The notes: generated by a model not told the origin, from the sequence alone. Positions 1 to 8,752 are shown, numbered from the stretch's first letter. The stretch: 64,000 nt of DNA from an uncultured Collinsella sp. (GCA_900542155.1 UQMD01000008.1:1-64000); one strand, 5' to 3'. Translations and numbers: made by a program.

Positions 1-154
1 CGACGCCCATCAGGAACACGGCGTCGTAGCCCTCGTCGGCGACCTTGTCGGCGAGCGCGGTCATCTTCTTGCCGGTCTCGTAGAGCGCCTTGCCGTCCTC
101 TAGGTAGCCCTCCTGGTCGAAATGCATGATCTCGATCTTCTCGGTTTCCTTCAT
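1..154 (-). CDS. SIS-domain sugar-phosphate isomerase/deglycase, N-terminal part only
   Basis: This is the first 51 codons of a gene that runs off the left edge. It starts at the ATG at 154, 10 bases after an AGGAGAG ribosome site. The visible protein begins MKETEKIEIMHFDQEGYLED and reaches a hydrophobic strand (AVFLMGVG) typical of the first strand of a SIS fold, which binds phosphosugars. It lies 60 bases downstream of a second SIS gene on the same strand. Tandem SIS genes occur in fructosamine or glucoselysine-phosphate deglycase operons (frl, gfr), and that is the likeliest setting. The substrate cannot be read from this fragment. Confidence 0.7.
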   Translation of the reverse strand, partial: MKETEKIEIMHFDQEGYLEDGKALYETGKKMTALADKVADEGYDAVFLMGV

Positions 155-214
155 TTGTCTCTCCTTTCTGGGGTTGTCTCCACATCCCCCATGCCAACGG
201 GCGTCAAAACCCGC

Positions 215-1330
215 TTACATTCCGTAACACTCAGCCGCTTTGGCCTTAAGCGCATTGACTGACTCTTCGTAGCCCTCTGCCTTGACCTCCATTTGCTTGG
301 AGACAGCATCGAGATACGGGTGCACGTCCCATGACTTCAGACGCTCGGCGATTATGGCCGCAATCGTCTGGAAGAACACAAGATTGGGAATTGCGCTGAG
401 CAGCGGAGCCACCTGAGGCACCGCAACCTCGTGAGCCCTACCCCTGGGATGGGCCGTGAGCAGCACCGTTTTTGCCGTAACGTTCGACAGCGCATCGGCG
501 ATATTCGCAAGACGCTCCGACCCCTGCGGATCGTCGACGATAAACACCAGATAACCCGGAACGATCTGCATCTCGGGACCGTGGACGAACTCCTCGCCCT
601 CGTGATGCATGGCAGGAATCTTGATGGTCTCGCTCAGCTTGAGGGCCGCCTCTTCGGCAACGCCATAGTTGGGGCCGTTGCCGACGACCATGGCGGGCAT
701 GTGCTCAGAAAGCTCGAGCATGCGGTCTTGGACATATGCCTCGGCGGTCTTGCACATCACGGCATTGGCATGGATAGCCTCGCGCAGGTCGTCTAAACGC
801 TGGGCAACGCCCTTGGCGTCAATCGTTCCGCGCGCCTGACCGCCGTAAATACCAAAGAGTATCAGGTACTCAACGAGCACTTCGACGCCCAGAGTCACAA
901 AGTCCACCGACTCGACGCCCACACCGTAGTCAAGAACGATATCAGTGTGCTCCTTGATGGGCGCCTCGACGTTTGCCGTGAGCGCAACTGCTGCCATATC
1001 GTGTGCACGCATGTAATCGAGCGCTGCAATCGTATTGGTCGAATAGCCACTCTGCGAGACGGCGATGTTGAGCGCATGCTGCGGATAGGTGTGTTCAAAA
1101 TCGACGAAGGCCTCGGGCGTCACAACGGACACCTGCATCTGCAGCGCATCTTGCAGGTAATCTCGGGCGCAATCGGCGGCATGGCGCGACGAACCCGAAG
1201 CAACGATGCGCAGCGCGTCAAAAGAACCGGACTGGATAATATCAACGAGCTGCGCTACCAGCTCAGACGAACGCTCGAGGTTCGCTCCCATACGCACATG
1301 GGCAAGCTGAACGTAATCGAGCATCTTCAT
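215..1330 (-). CDS. Double SIS-domain protein, probable sugar-amine phosphate deglycase/isomerase
   Basis: The protein has 371 residues and two SIS domains, roughly residues 25-160 and 205-330. It resembles the isomerase half of GlmS and the FrlB/GfrF deglycases. A GlmS-like active-site segment EGEEFVHGPEM is visible near residue 240; in that family such glutamate and histidine residues act in isomerisation. I chose the ATG at 1330 because a GAGGTGAG ribosome site sits just upstream; an earlier in-frame start at 1369 has none. It leads into the partial SIS gene at the left edge and is preceded by two GntR/UTRA regulator genes on the same strand. Cleavage of an amino-acid-sugar 6-phosphate is inferred from the context. 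Confidence 0.8.
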   Translation of the reverse strand: MKMLDYVQLAHVRMGANLERSSELVAQLVDIIQSGSFDALRIVASGSSRHAADCARDYLQDALQMQVSVVTPEAFVDFEHTYPQHALNIAVSQSGYSTNTIAALDYMRAHDMAAVALTANVEAPIKEHTDIVLDYGVGVESVDFVTLGVEVLVEYLILFGIYGGQARGTIDAKGVAQRLDDLREAIHANAVMCKTAEAYVQDRMLELSEHMPAMVVGNGPNYGVAEEAALKLSETIKIPAMHHEGEEFVHGPEMQIVPGYLVFIVDDPQGSERLANIADALSNVTAKTVLLTAHPRGRAHEVAVPQVAPLLSAIPNLVFFQTIAAIIAERLKSWDVHPYLDAVSKQMEVKAEGYEESVNALKAKAAECYGM

Positions 1331-1355
1331 CGTCTCACCTCGTAACAAATCATTA

Positions 1356-1400
1356 GTATTTGATACCAATCACAGTTACAGGGTACGGCTTTTTGATACC
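1356..1400 (-). promoter_or_regulatory. Direct-repeat operator candidate upstream of the SIS genes
   Basis: The nonamer TTTGATACC occurs at 1359-1367 and again at 1392-1400, starting 33 bases apart, about three helical turns. The first copy sits in a small palindrome, GTATTTGATAC. The repeats lie 29-70 bases upstream of the SIS start at 1330. Same-face spacing in front of an operon next to two GntR regulators suggests regulator binding sites. No convincing -35/-10 pair was identified. Confidence 0.4.
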
Positions 1401-1525
1401 TCTTTGTCGATTAATTTATCCCCATCGGCGAACGGTCGATTTTGAGCCATGTAAGGTTGTATATGTAGTCTGCTCAACGAATCAAAATTCCGTCAGCTTT
1501 TCAGCCCGTTATGCAAAAAAACCAG

Positions 1526-2239
1526 CTAGTACGTATAGGTATATCCACCCGCATCGCCGCGGTTAAACGACTTGACGTACTCGATCGCCTGGCCGCTCGC
1601 ATCGAAGCTCACGCACTCCAGCGTCAAGGCAAGATCGCCCTGCTCCAGTCCAAGCAGGCCGGCATCTCGCGCGCCCAGCGCTTCGATATCGAGCTTTTCC
1701 TGTGCCATGACCGGCTTTCGGCCCAACATCTCATAGGTCTCGTACAAACTGAAGACCGACACGTCAATATCTTCGATTGTGGGGAACAGCAGGCACGGGA
1801 TGAACGCCGTCTCAATCGATACGGGATCGCCGTTGACGCAGTTCAAACGCCGAATCGAATACAGCAAATCGTCCTCGGCAATGCCAAACAGGTTGGCATA
1901 ATATGGGCCCGCATAACGCTTGGAACGCGCGAGGATGCGGACGGACGGCTCGCCGCCCGAAGCACGAACCGATTCGCGAAAGCCTCCTGTTCGCTCGTAC
2001 GCAACGGGCACTTTCTGTGCCACAAACGCGCCCTTTCCGCGGACGCGTCGAATCTGCCCACGCCGAACCAGCTCATCGACAGCACTTCGGATGGTCAAGC
2101 GTGTCGTACCGAATTCCTCGGCGAGGTCTTTTTCGGACGGAATCATGGAACCCGTGGGATATATACCGCGCTCGATACGCTCCTCGATGCGGCGTCGAAT
2201 GCGCATATAAACCGGGGTGGCATCTATTGTTTCAGCCAT
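1526..2239 (-). CDS. GntR-family regulator with UTRA effector domain
   Basis: The protein has 237 residues: a winged-helix GntR DNA-binding domain at residues 8-75 (motif IPSEKDLAEEFGTTRLTIRS) and a UTRA ligand domain at about 95-235, the fold that senses phosphosugars in the HutC/FarR group. The start at 2239 has an AGGTGAAC ribosome site. The first 16 bases overlap the end of the next GntR gene upstream, so the two are probably translationally coupled. It most likely controls the SIS operon ahead of it. The effector is not evident from sequence. Confidence 0.85.
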   Translation of the reverse strand: MAETIDATPVYMRIRRRIEERIERGIYPTGSMIPSEKDLAEEFGTTRLTIRSAVDELVRRGQIRRVRGKGAFVAQKVPVAYERTGGFRESVRASGGEPSVRILARSKRYAGPYYANLFGIAEDDLLYSIRRLNCVNGDPVSIETAFIPCLLFPTIEDIDVSVFSLYETYEMLGRKPVMAQEKLDIEALGARDAGLLGLEQGDLALTLECVSFDASGQAIEYVKSFNRGDAGGYTYTY

Positions 2240-2991
2240 TGTTCACCTGCCACGCTCCTCATGCCGTTCTTTTCGCCGTTATCGGCAAAGCGGAACTTTG
2301 TGGGCAAAATCACCGATTTGCAATGCTCCACAAAACGCATGTCCTTATCAAATTCTATCGTGCTCTCATAGAACACCGGCGTTCCCTCTTCTTGTTGGAG
2401 CAGCTCGGCCTCTTCGGCGTTCAAACGCGAGATGGAGATATGCTCACGTCCATGCTCAACGCGCACGCCGCCTTCTTTGAGCAAGACATCGTAAAGGCTC
2501 TCACACTCAAAATCGTGATCGAGAAGCGCGGGGCACAGGGACAAGTTAACGTGAGCCGTCTCGATTGACGCCGGCTCGCCCTCAATAAGTCGAACGCGCT
2601 GCATGCGGAGCAAAGGAGCGCCTACAGCCACCCCAAGCTTGTCGGCAAGCGTCTTATCCGCCTCGATGGTCTCGGTGGAAACCAGACGAGAAGAGGGATG
2701 CAGGCCGGCAGTCCGCACAGCGTCGGAAAAGTTATACGTTTCCTGGAAGATGTTCAGCGGCTTAGGAGGACACACATACGTACCCGATCCGCGACGGCTC
2801 TCGAGCGTTCCACACGAGATGAGTCGCGTGATACCAGCGCGCAACGCCGTACGCGAAACGCCGATCTCTTCGCACAGCACGCGCTCGGCCGGCAGGCGAT
2901 CGCCGCCGGCAAGCTGATGGTGCTGGATATACCAAAGAATTCCCTCAACAGCACGATCTTTGGGGGGAATTGCATAAGATTCGCCTGCCAT
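2224..2991 (-). CDS. GntR-family regulator with UTRA effector domain (second copy)
   Basis: This 255-residue regulator has a GntR winged helix (LPAERVLCEEIGVSRTALRA near residues 37-56) and a C-terminal UTRA domain. The start at 2991 follows GAGGAG by 8 bases. It is clearly divergent from the neighbouring GntR protein, so the pair is not a recent duplication. Its 3' end overlaps the start of that gene by 16 bases. Two regulators of one family ahead of one sugar-amine operon suggests either two effectors or hetero-regulation, but no sequence feature decides between them. Confidence 0.83.
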   Translation of the reverse strand: MAGESYAIPPKDRAVEGILWYIQHHQLAGGDRLPAERVLCEEIGVSRTALRAGITRLISCGTLESRRGSGTYVCPPKPLNIFQETYNFSDAVRTAGLHPSSRLVSTETIEADKTLADKLGVAVGAPLLRMQRVRLIEGEPASIETAHVNLSLCPALLDHDFECESLYDVLLKEGGVRVEHGREHISISRLNAEEAELLQQEEGTPVFYESTIEFDKDMRFVEHCKSVILPTKFRFADNGEKNGMRSVAGEQWLKQ

Positions 2992-3029
2992 TGCAGAGAC
3001 TCCTCATTCAGAAACGTATGCCGCCAAAA

Positions 3030-3518
3030 TTAGACCAGCCCTCCCATGGCATCAAATTCAGCCTTGATCTTCTCGGCGACATTCCGATACGACTTATATA
3101 GGCTTGAATCGCGTTTGACTTCGTCGGTCATAACGGGAATCTCTAATTTGGAAACCTCATCTTTTCCCGTCTGAACCACCACAACAACGCCCATACCAAG
3201 ACACATATTACGCTTGGCAGCGTTTATTTTCGCCGCCTTGGCAGGATTTGCCAGGATACGCTGGGCAAATTCCTGTTTTGAGGCCACTTCCTCGGCCTCC
3301 GGATCGCCCGCCTCGGCTACTTCGCACTGCAACACGTCCGCATAGTCAAAAATCTTCGGCTCGCCGCCGCGCTGATGCACGGCCCACTTGCGACGCGTGG
3401 CATCCTGGTAGATAGCCGGCAAAAACGTAAACCGCGGCGGGTCCAAAATCGTATCCGTGATGGTAAACACATCGGGATCAAAGGCATCCTGCGGGTTTTT
3501 CTTCTTGAACAGCCCCAT
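3030..3518 (-). CDS. Conserved hypothetical cytoplasmic protein, 162 residues
   Basis: I chose the ATG at 3518 because GGGAGG lies 6 bases upstream; a longer start at 3551 has no such site. The product begins MGLFKKKNPQDAFDPD and has no signal peptide. A segment around residues 55-70 (PKIFDYADVLQCEVAE) resembles the beta-rich domain found in small DUF4428-type coriobacterial and firmicute proteins, where a lipid- or protein-binding PH-like fold is suspected. A hydrophobic stretch (MGVVVVVQT) reads as a beta strand rather than a membrane helix. No catalytic motif is visible, and the function is unknown. Confidence 0.65.
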   Translation of the reverse strand: MGLFKKKNPQDAFDPDVFTITDTILDPPRFTFLPAIYQDATRRKWAVHQRGGEPKIFDYADVLQCEVAEAGDPEAEEVASKQEFAQRILANPAKAAKINAAKRNMCLGMGVVVVVQTGKDEVSKLEIPVMTDEVKRDSSLYKSYRNVAEKIKAEFDAMGGLV

Positions 3519-3639
3519 ATCAGCCTCCCGTACTAGCATTAAACAACTCAAGCTGAATATAGCACCAATTTCAAGCTGCCGCCTTACCCTATCGGTACGC
3601 GGCGTCTATGGCTCGCCCAGCGGAAAAGTTCACGGACGA

Positions 3640-3714
3640 GGGCCGGGGAGGCATACTTTGTTTTGAGAAGTGGGCTCCGCGAACTTTTCAAAACAAAGTA
3701 TGCCTCCCCGGCCC
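3640..3714. repeat. Long perfect palindrome (27-bp arms)
   Basis: The arm at 3640-3666 is exactly complementary to 3688-3714, and pairing can continue a few bases into the 21-base centre. The centre also carries GAACTTTTC, complementary to GAAAAGTTC just outside the left arm at 3623-3631, so a second fold is possible. It lies between two minus-strand genes (the LacI gene and the 162-residue gene). It could terminate transcription, but it lacks a T run, so a palindromic repeat element is equally likely. Confidence 0.7.
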
Positions 3715-3768
3715 CGCCGGCAAATAGCGGACACTCCGCATGCAATCTATGCAAACAAACAAGTGCGC

Positions 3769-4797
3769 TTAGCTATATTCGGTAAGGTCAAGCACGCTGC
3801 CCTTCACGATAAGCGCCGGCTCCAGAACGACCTCTTCGGCACGTCTACCGCCCCTACCGGCAAGACGCTTGGACATGCAGCCAAAAGCATGCTCCGCAAG
3901 GACACCGGGATCCTGCTCAATCGCGGTCAGCGCCGGCTCAAAGAGAACGTCGGCCGCCGAGTTGTCATAGCTTACGACCGAGATATCGCCCGGGATGCTC
4001 TTCCCCATCTCGTGCAAGCGCTTGAGCAGACCGAGGGCGATGTTGTCCGAGCTTGCGAACACGGCGGTGGCATCGGTTGCAAGCACCGCCTCCGAGGCCT
4101 CGTATGCGCTCGGAATGTAGTACTCGCTCTCAAACTCCAGGCGCGCGTCGATGGGCAGTCCCACCTCGCGCAGTGCGCGCTCGTAACCGGCGAGTCGTTT
4201 GCGGCCCGTATTGGAGCGACGCGCGTTAACCAGACAGGCGATGCGGCGATGACCCTGCTCAATCAGATACCGCGTGGCCATGTAGCCGCCCATCTCGTGG
4301 TCGAACATCACCTTGTCGCACTCGAGGCCCTCAATGGCGCGGTCGACCATCACGGCAGGGATGGGCAGATGGCTCACCTCCTCGCGCAGGGCGCGATCGT
4401 CGGAGAACTCGTCACCCACTACCAGAAAGACGCCGTCGACGCCGCGCGTCACCAGCTGGCGCAGCAGTTCCAGATCGTCATCGGCGCTTCCGCCCGAGCT
4501 GGTAATAAAGAGCGCGTAACCGTCCTCGCGACAGCGCTTTTCCAAGCTGCCGGCGAGCGAGGCAAAAAAGCGGCTCTCGATATTGGGAACGATAAGGCCC
4601 AGCGTGCGCGACTCGCGCATGACCAGGCTGCGCGCGATCTGGTTAGGAACATAGTGGTTGCGCGCCGCAACCTCCTTGATGAGCTTGCGGTTTTCTTCCG
4701 AGATGCGACAGGGCCGATTATTGAGAACAAGCGAGACCGACGAAGGGGAAAGCCCCACCTCCTGGGCGATCTGCTTGAGGGTGACTTTGTTGGCCAT
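3769..4797 (-). CDS. LacI/GalR-family transcriptional regulator
   Basis: The protein has 342 residues, the usual size for the family. The N-terminal helix-turn-helix is clear (VTLKQIAQEVGLSPSSVSLV, residues 5-24) with a hinge helix after it. The periplasmic-binding-like ligand domain follows from about residue 60, with the typical segments GLIVPNIESRFFASLA and RYLIEQGHRRIACL. The start at 4797 has a GGAAGGAG-like site. The reading frame stays open far upstream through the antisense strand of murB, but the HTH fixes the true N-terminus. It is divergent from murB. The ligand is unknown, and no sugar operon is directly attached. Confidence 0.9.
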   Translation of the reverse strand: MANKVTLKQIAQEVGLSPSSVSLVLNNRPCRISEENRKLIKEVAARNHYVPNQIARSLVMRESRTLGLIVPNIESRFFASLAGSLEKRCREDGYALFITSSGGSADDDLELLRQLVTRGVDGVFLVVGDEFSDDRALREEVSHLPIPAVMVDRAIEGLECDKVMFDHEMGGYMATRYLIEQGHRRIACLVNARRSNTGRKRLAGYERALREVGLPIDARLEFESEYYIPSAYEASEAVLATDATAVFASSDNIALGLLKRLHEMGKSIPGDISVVSYDNSAADVLFEPALTAIEQDPGVLAEHAFGCMSKRLAGRGGRRAEEVVLEPALIVKGSVLDLTEYS

Positions 4798-4980
4798 CTC
4801 GCTCCTTCCGGGTTTACGCGCAATCTCTTGAAAGTATAGCGACTGCCCCTCTACCTCGGTGATAAACACTTTACCAATCCGGTGGACGGCTGTTTTATCG
4901 CCGCCAGCGCACCAAATCCGTCCAGGTGGGGTATATTGCAATCGATTGATGACAACAACCACCAAAAGGCGGATATTCGT

Positions 4981-5943
4981 ATGCACGAGAACGACTTTTT
5001 TAACGAGGACCTGCTCTGCGCGCTCGCCGGCGTTGCCGGCGAGGACAACGTACTCATGAGCGAGCCCATGCGCGAGCACACCACGTTTAAGATCGGCGGC
5101 CCGGCCGATGTCTTTGTCACGCCCGATACCGAGCAGGGCCTCGTCGCCACGCTCGATACCTGTTATCGCTGCGATCTGCCACTCACCATCGTGGGCAACG
5201 GCTCCGACCTGCTCGTCGGTGACAAGGGCATCCGCGGCGTCGTCGTAGCGCTGGGCAAGGGCTTCTCCGACATTACGGTCGACGGTACGCACGTCACGGC
5301 GGCAGCCGGCGCCTTGCTTTCCGATGTCGCCGCGACTGCCGCCGAAGCCTGCCTCACCGGCATGGAGCCCATCTCGGGTATCCCCGGATCGGTCGGCGGC
5401 GCCTGCTACATGAACGCCGGTGCCTACGGTGCCTGTATGGCCGATGTGCTGGAGTCCGTGCGTGTCTACAAGCCCGCTCGCATGCTCGACGACGGCACCC
5501 GCGGCAGCGGCAATATCATCGAGTTCGATGTCGACGAGCTCAACCTGGGTTATCGCAAGAGCCGCATCGCCGACGACGGCTTTATCGTGCTTTCGGCCAC
5601 TTTCAATCTCGCCCCGGGCAACGCCGCGATGATCAAGGCCGACATGGACGACTATCGCCAGCGCCGCGAGGACAAGCAGCCGCTCGATATGCCGAGCGCC
5701 GGCTCCACCTTCAAGCGCCCCGAGGGCCACTTTGCCGGCAAGCTCATCATGGACGCAGGCCTGCGCGGTCACGCCGTCGGCGGCGCCCAGGTGAGCGAAA
5801 AACACTGCGGCTTTATCGTCAACGCCGACCACGCCACCGCAGCCGACGTCGACAAACTCATCCGCCACATCCAAGCAACCGTCAAAGACCAATTCGACGT
5901 AGACCTAGAACCCGAAGTCCACCGAGTCGGCGAATTCCTATAA
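4981..5943 (+). CDS. murB: UDP-N-acetylenolpyruvoylglucosamine reductase MurB
   Basis: MurB uses NADPH and FAD to reduce UDP-GlcNAc-enolpyruvate to UDP-MurNAc in the cytoplasm, an early step of peptidoglycan synthesis. The 320-residue product shows the FAD-binding segments HTTFKIGGPADVFV, GNGSDLLV and SGIPGSVGGACYMNAGAYG. It also has the GYRKSRI arginine, the catalytic serine in SAGSTFKRP and a C-terminal glutamate (PEVHRVG). I start it at 4981, after an AAGGCGG site; an in-frame upstream ATG at 4882 would add 33 unconserved residues. It is a single gene with its own terminator. Confidence 0.95.
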   Translation: MHENDFFNEDLLCALAGVAGEDNVLMSEPMREHTTFKIGGPADVFVTPDTEQGLVATLDTCYRCDLPLTIVGNGSDLLVGDKGIRGVVVALGKGFSDITVDGTHVTAAAGALLSDVAATAAEACLTGMEPISGIPGSVGGACYMNAGAYGACMADVLESVRVYKPARMLDDGTRGSGNIIEFDVDELNLGYRKSRIADDGFIVLSATFNLAPGNAAMIKADMDDYRQRREDKQPLDMPSAGSTFKRPEGHFAGKLIMDAGLRGHAVGGAQVSEKHCGFIVNADHATAADVDKLIRHIQATVKDQFDVDLEPEVHRVGEFL

Positions 5944-5946
5944 AAA

Positions 5947-5968
5947 GAAGGCCCCGAAAGGGGCCTTC
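5947..5968 (+). terminator. Terminator after murB
   Basis: GAAGGCCCC at 5947-5955 and GGGGCCTTC at 5960-5968 enclose a GAAA tetraloop four bases after the murB stop. The 9-bp stem is perfect; the T run after it is weak. Confidence 0.75.
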
Positions 5969-6044
5969 ACCATATTTATTCAGATAAACCAGTCAGGTGT
6001 GTCGCGCCTTGAACCCGGAAGGTCCGGGACTGCGGGCGAGGCAT

Positions 6045-6120
6045 AAGGTTGGTCGCGAGTTCCGCACGCAAAGAAGGCCACTTAATGTGGCCTTCGTCTT
6101 GCGCAGGACTGCCCGAGCAG
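6045..6120 (+). repeat. Dispersed hairpin repeat, copy 1
   Basis: This roughly 75-base sequence recurs at 24385-24459, the shared part starting at TCGCGAGTTCCGCACG and ending at GCAGGACTG..GAGCAG. The centre is a hairpin, GAAGGCCAC-TTAAT-GTGGCCTTC (6073-6095). Against the second copy an A-T pair becomes G-C, so base pairing is kept while sequence changes. It sits between murB and a convergent wall-hydrolase gene. No open reading frame fits it. Confidence 0.7.
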
Positions 6121-6162
6121 ACAATCAAATATATTGCGGGCGGGCACGCGGCCCAGTCGACT

Positions 6163-7368
6163 TTACGACAGCGCAATACCGCCGAGCCAGCCCCAGCGCA
6201 CGCCAGAGCCAGTGCCGTAGAACCCAATGAACGAGTCAAGCGATCTCGACGTGATGGCGCCCTCGTTACTCATAACGATGCCGCCGCCAACGTAGATGCC
6301 CACGTGGCCATAGATCAGACCCGGCATGCCGGTACCGCTATGCGATGAGTCGGCAACAATCATGCCCACCTGCAGCGCCGAGCGGTCGGAACTATAACAC
6401 CATGCGTTAAACATATCGCACGCGTTACCGCCAAAGTAACCAACGCCGGCGTTGCGGAAGACGTTGGTGACCCACGCCGCGCACCAGTTCCGGCCAGGCG
6501 AGGGCGTGGAATAGCAAGCGTTGACGACGGCCTGCTGCTTGCCCGAGCCGGCATTCTGTTGCGGAGTTCCGGGCGCATACGATCCGCCACCCGAGCTTGA
6601 ACCGCCCGAGTAGGAATTGTTCTTGTTCGCGGCAGCCGCGGCAGCGGCAGCCTTCTTGGCAGCCTCCTCGGCCTGAGCGGCAGCAAGAATCTCGGAATCG
6701 CGCTGGGCCATGAGCTCCTTAACATCGTCGGAGAGGCCGTTCAGAACCGTCTGGACCTCCTGCTGCTTGGCCTGCATGTCCTGCATCTGAGCAGTCTGCT
6801 GGTCCTTGAGCTTCTCCAAGTCGGCTTTTTGCGACTCGAGCTCGGACTTCTGCGTATCGAGCTCTTTCTGGATGGTCTGGATGTCCTCGATGGCGTCACG
6901 GTCGCTCTTGTTGATCTTCTCGACGTAATGCGCGTTGGCGACGAGCTCCTCAAACGAACCAGAAGCGAGCAGCAACGACAGGACATTGGTGCCGCCCGAC
7001 TTGTAGCTTGCCGCCACGCGATCGGAAAGCTCGTTACGCTTCTTCTTGAGCTCCGACTTCTTGGTGTCGATCTGCTCCTGGGTGTCGTCGATCTGACCCT
7101 GAACGCCCTCGATGTCGTTGAGCGTCTGAGCGTTCTTGTTAGCGAGCGCCGCGTACTCGTTGGCGATGCTATCAAGCTGGGCCTGAACCTCGTCGAGCTG
7201 GGCTTGGGCGGCATTCAGCTTGTCGGTGGTTTCCTGGCTGGCCTCGGCAGCATGGGCGCGGGCAGGCAGGCCAAAAAGAACTGCGGCAGAAGCGGCGCCG
7301 AACAGGGCCTTGAGGGCGGTGCGGCGCGAGAGCTCCTGAGTAAAGATGGAATCGCTGTTTGGTGACAT
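6163..7368 (-). CDS. Secreted coiled-coil peptidoglycan hydrolase (NlpC/P60-CHAP type)
   Basis: The 401-residue protein begins with a twin-arginine-like signal (SRRTALKALFG, then AAVLFGLPARAHAA). A long coiled coil follows at about residues 45-240, as in PcsB/CwlO-type hydrolases. Next come an Ala-rich stretch, a Ser/Gly linker and a C-terminal cysteine-peptidase-like domain. The probable catalytic pair is the Cys in GRNWCAAWV and the His in YGHVGIYV. It would cut peptide bonds in peptidoglycan outside the cell, with the coiled coil holding it inactive until activated at division. The ATG at 7368 has GGAG 7 bases upstream. A paralog with a classic NlpC/P60 domain lies at 50333-51439. Confidence 0.85.
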   Translation of the reverse strand: MSPNSDSIFTQELSRRTALKALFGAASAAVLFGLPARAHAAEASQETTDKLNAAQAQLDEVQAQLDSIANEYAALANKNAQTLNDIEGVQGQIDDTQEQIDTKKSELKKKRNELSDRVAASYKSGGTNVLSLLLASGSFEELVANAHYVEKINKSDRDAIEDIQTIQKELDTQKSELESQKADLEKLKDQQTAQMQDMQAKQQEVQTVLNGLSDDVKELMAQRDSEILAAAQAEEAAKKAAAAAAAANKNNSYSGGSSSGGGSYAPGTPQQNAGSGKQQAVVNACYSTPSPGRNWCAAWVTNVFRNAGVGYFGGNACDMFNAWCYSSDRSALQVGMIVADSSHSGTGMPGLIYGHVGIYVGGGIVMSNEGAITSRSLDSFIGFYGTGSGVRWGWLGGIALS

Positions 7369-7634
7369 ATGTACTCCGTTACATGTTTTGTTTATATGTC
7401 GCTCAAGACATACATATTACCGTACATCCGACGCATCCCAACGATTTCCACGAACGGCAGAAAACCGCACGGCCGACGGCATGCGAACAGCCTGGAACTA
7501 CCATGAACCGTTATGCATTCCCGTCCTATGAGCACGTTATCATTGCTCTGCTCTTCATTGTGTCAAACAGTTGCACCGCACCTAGCTGCGCTATACTCCC
7601 CTCAAGAAGTGTTCCTGATTCGATAGGAGACTAC

Positions 7635-8696
7635 ATGTCCCAAGCACTCGACCCCAAAGACACCTGCGTCCTCGTTACCGGCGGTGCCGGCTTCATCGGT
7701 TCCCACACCGTCGTTCAGCTGCTCGAGGGCGGCTACCAGGTCGTCGTCGTCGATGACCTCTCCAACTCCAGCGCCGTCGCCATCGACCGCGTCAAGACCA
7801 TCGTGGGCGACGAGGCCGCCAAGAACCTCACCTTCTACGAGGCCAACGTGCTCGACCGCGATGCGATGAACAAGATCTTCGATACCCACCAGATCGACCG
7901 CGTCATCCACTTCGCCGGCTTTAAGGCCGTCGGCGAATCGGTGAGCAAACCCGTCGAGTACTACCACAACAATATCGAGAACACCCTGGTGCTCATTGAC
8001 GTCATGCGCAACCATGGCTGCAAGTCCATCATCTTCTCGAGCTCCTCGACCGTCTACGGCGATCCGGACAATCCGCCTGTCACCGAGGAAGACCCCAAGA
8101 AGCCCGCGACCAACCCCTACGGTTGGACCAAGTGGATGATTGAGCAGATCCTCATGGATGTCCACACCGCCGACCCCGAGTGGGACGTCGTGCTGCTCCG
8201 TTACTTCAACCCCATCGGTGCCCATCCGTCAGGCTTGATCGGCGAGGACCCCAAGGGCATCCCCAACAACCTGGTTCCCTATGTCGCCCAGGTCGCCGTG
8301 GGCAAGCTCGAGGCCGTTCAGGTCTTTGGCAACGATTACCCCACCCCCGACGGCACCGGCGTGCGCGACTACATCCACGTGTGCGACCTGGCATCTGGTC
8401 ACGTGGCCGCCCTCAACTGGATGAACGGCAAGACCGGCGTCGAGATCTTTAACCTGGGCACCGGCACCGGCACCTCGGTACTCGAGGTCGTCGCTGCCTT
8501 CTCCAAGGCCTGCGGCAAGGAGCTGCCCTATGTGATCCGCGAGCGCCGCGCCGGCGACATCGCCGCCAACTGGTGCGATGCCTCCAAGGCCGAGCGCATG
8601 ATGGGCTGGAAGGCCCAGTACGATATCGCGGACATGTGCCGCGACAGCTGGAATTGGCAGAGCCACAACCCCAACGGCTTCGCCGACGCCGAGTAG
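7635..8696 (+). CDS. galE: UDP-glucose 4-epimerase GalE
   Basis: GalE interconverts UDP-glucose and UDP-galactose, using tightly bound NAD, for galactose use and surface glycan synthesis. The 353-residue product has the Rossmann motif TGGAGFIGSHT at residues 14-24, the serine segment SSSSTVYGDP, and the catalytic YGWTK (YxxxK). The start at 7635 follows AGGAGA by 4 bases. The frame is open upstream to 7359, but without a start signal or homology. It is monocistronic, ended by a strong terminator. Confidence 0.95.
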   Translation: MSQALDPKDTCVLVTGGAGFIGSHTVVQLLEGGYQVVVVDDLSNSSAVAIDRVKTIVGDEAAKNLTFYEANVLDRDAMNKIFDTHQIDRVIHFAGFKAVGESVSKPVEYYHNNIENTLVLIDVMRNHGCKSIIFSSSSTVYGDPDNPPVTEEDPKKPATNPYGWTKWMIEQILMDVHTADPEWDVVLLRYFNPIGAHPSGLIGEDPKGIPNNLVPYVAQVAVGKLEAVQVFGNDYPTPDGTGVRDYIHVCDLASGHVAALNWMNGKTGVEIFNLGTGTGTSVLEVVAAFSKACGKELPYVIRERRAGDIAANWCDASKAERMMGWKAQYDIADMCRDSWNWQSHNPNGFADAE

Positions 8697-8718
8697 CAAA
8701 AACCTACATACCGTTCTT

Positions 8719-8752
8719 GCCCCGATCTCACGATGTGAGACCGGGGCTTTTT
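8719..8752 (+). terminator. Terminator after galE
   Basis: GCCCCGATCTCAC pairs with GTGAGACCGGGGC around a short GAT loop (8719-8747, one G-T pair), followed by TTTTT at 8748-8752. Confidence 0.9.

Noticed and set aside
4798..5892. A long open frame antisense to murB, continuous with the LacI regulator frame
   Set aside because: GC-rich codon bias leaves antisense frames open. The LacI helix-turn-helix gives a clear start at 4797, and the antisense peptide has no fold-like features.
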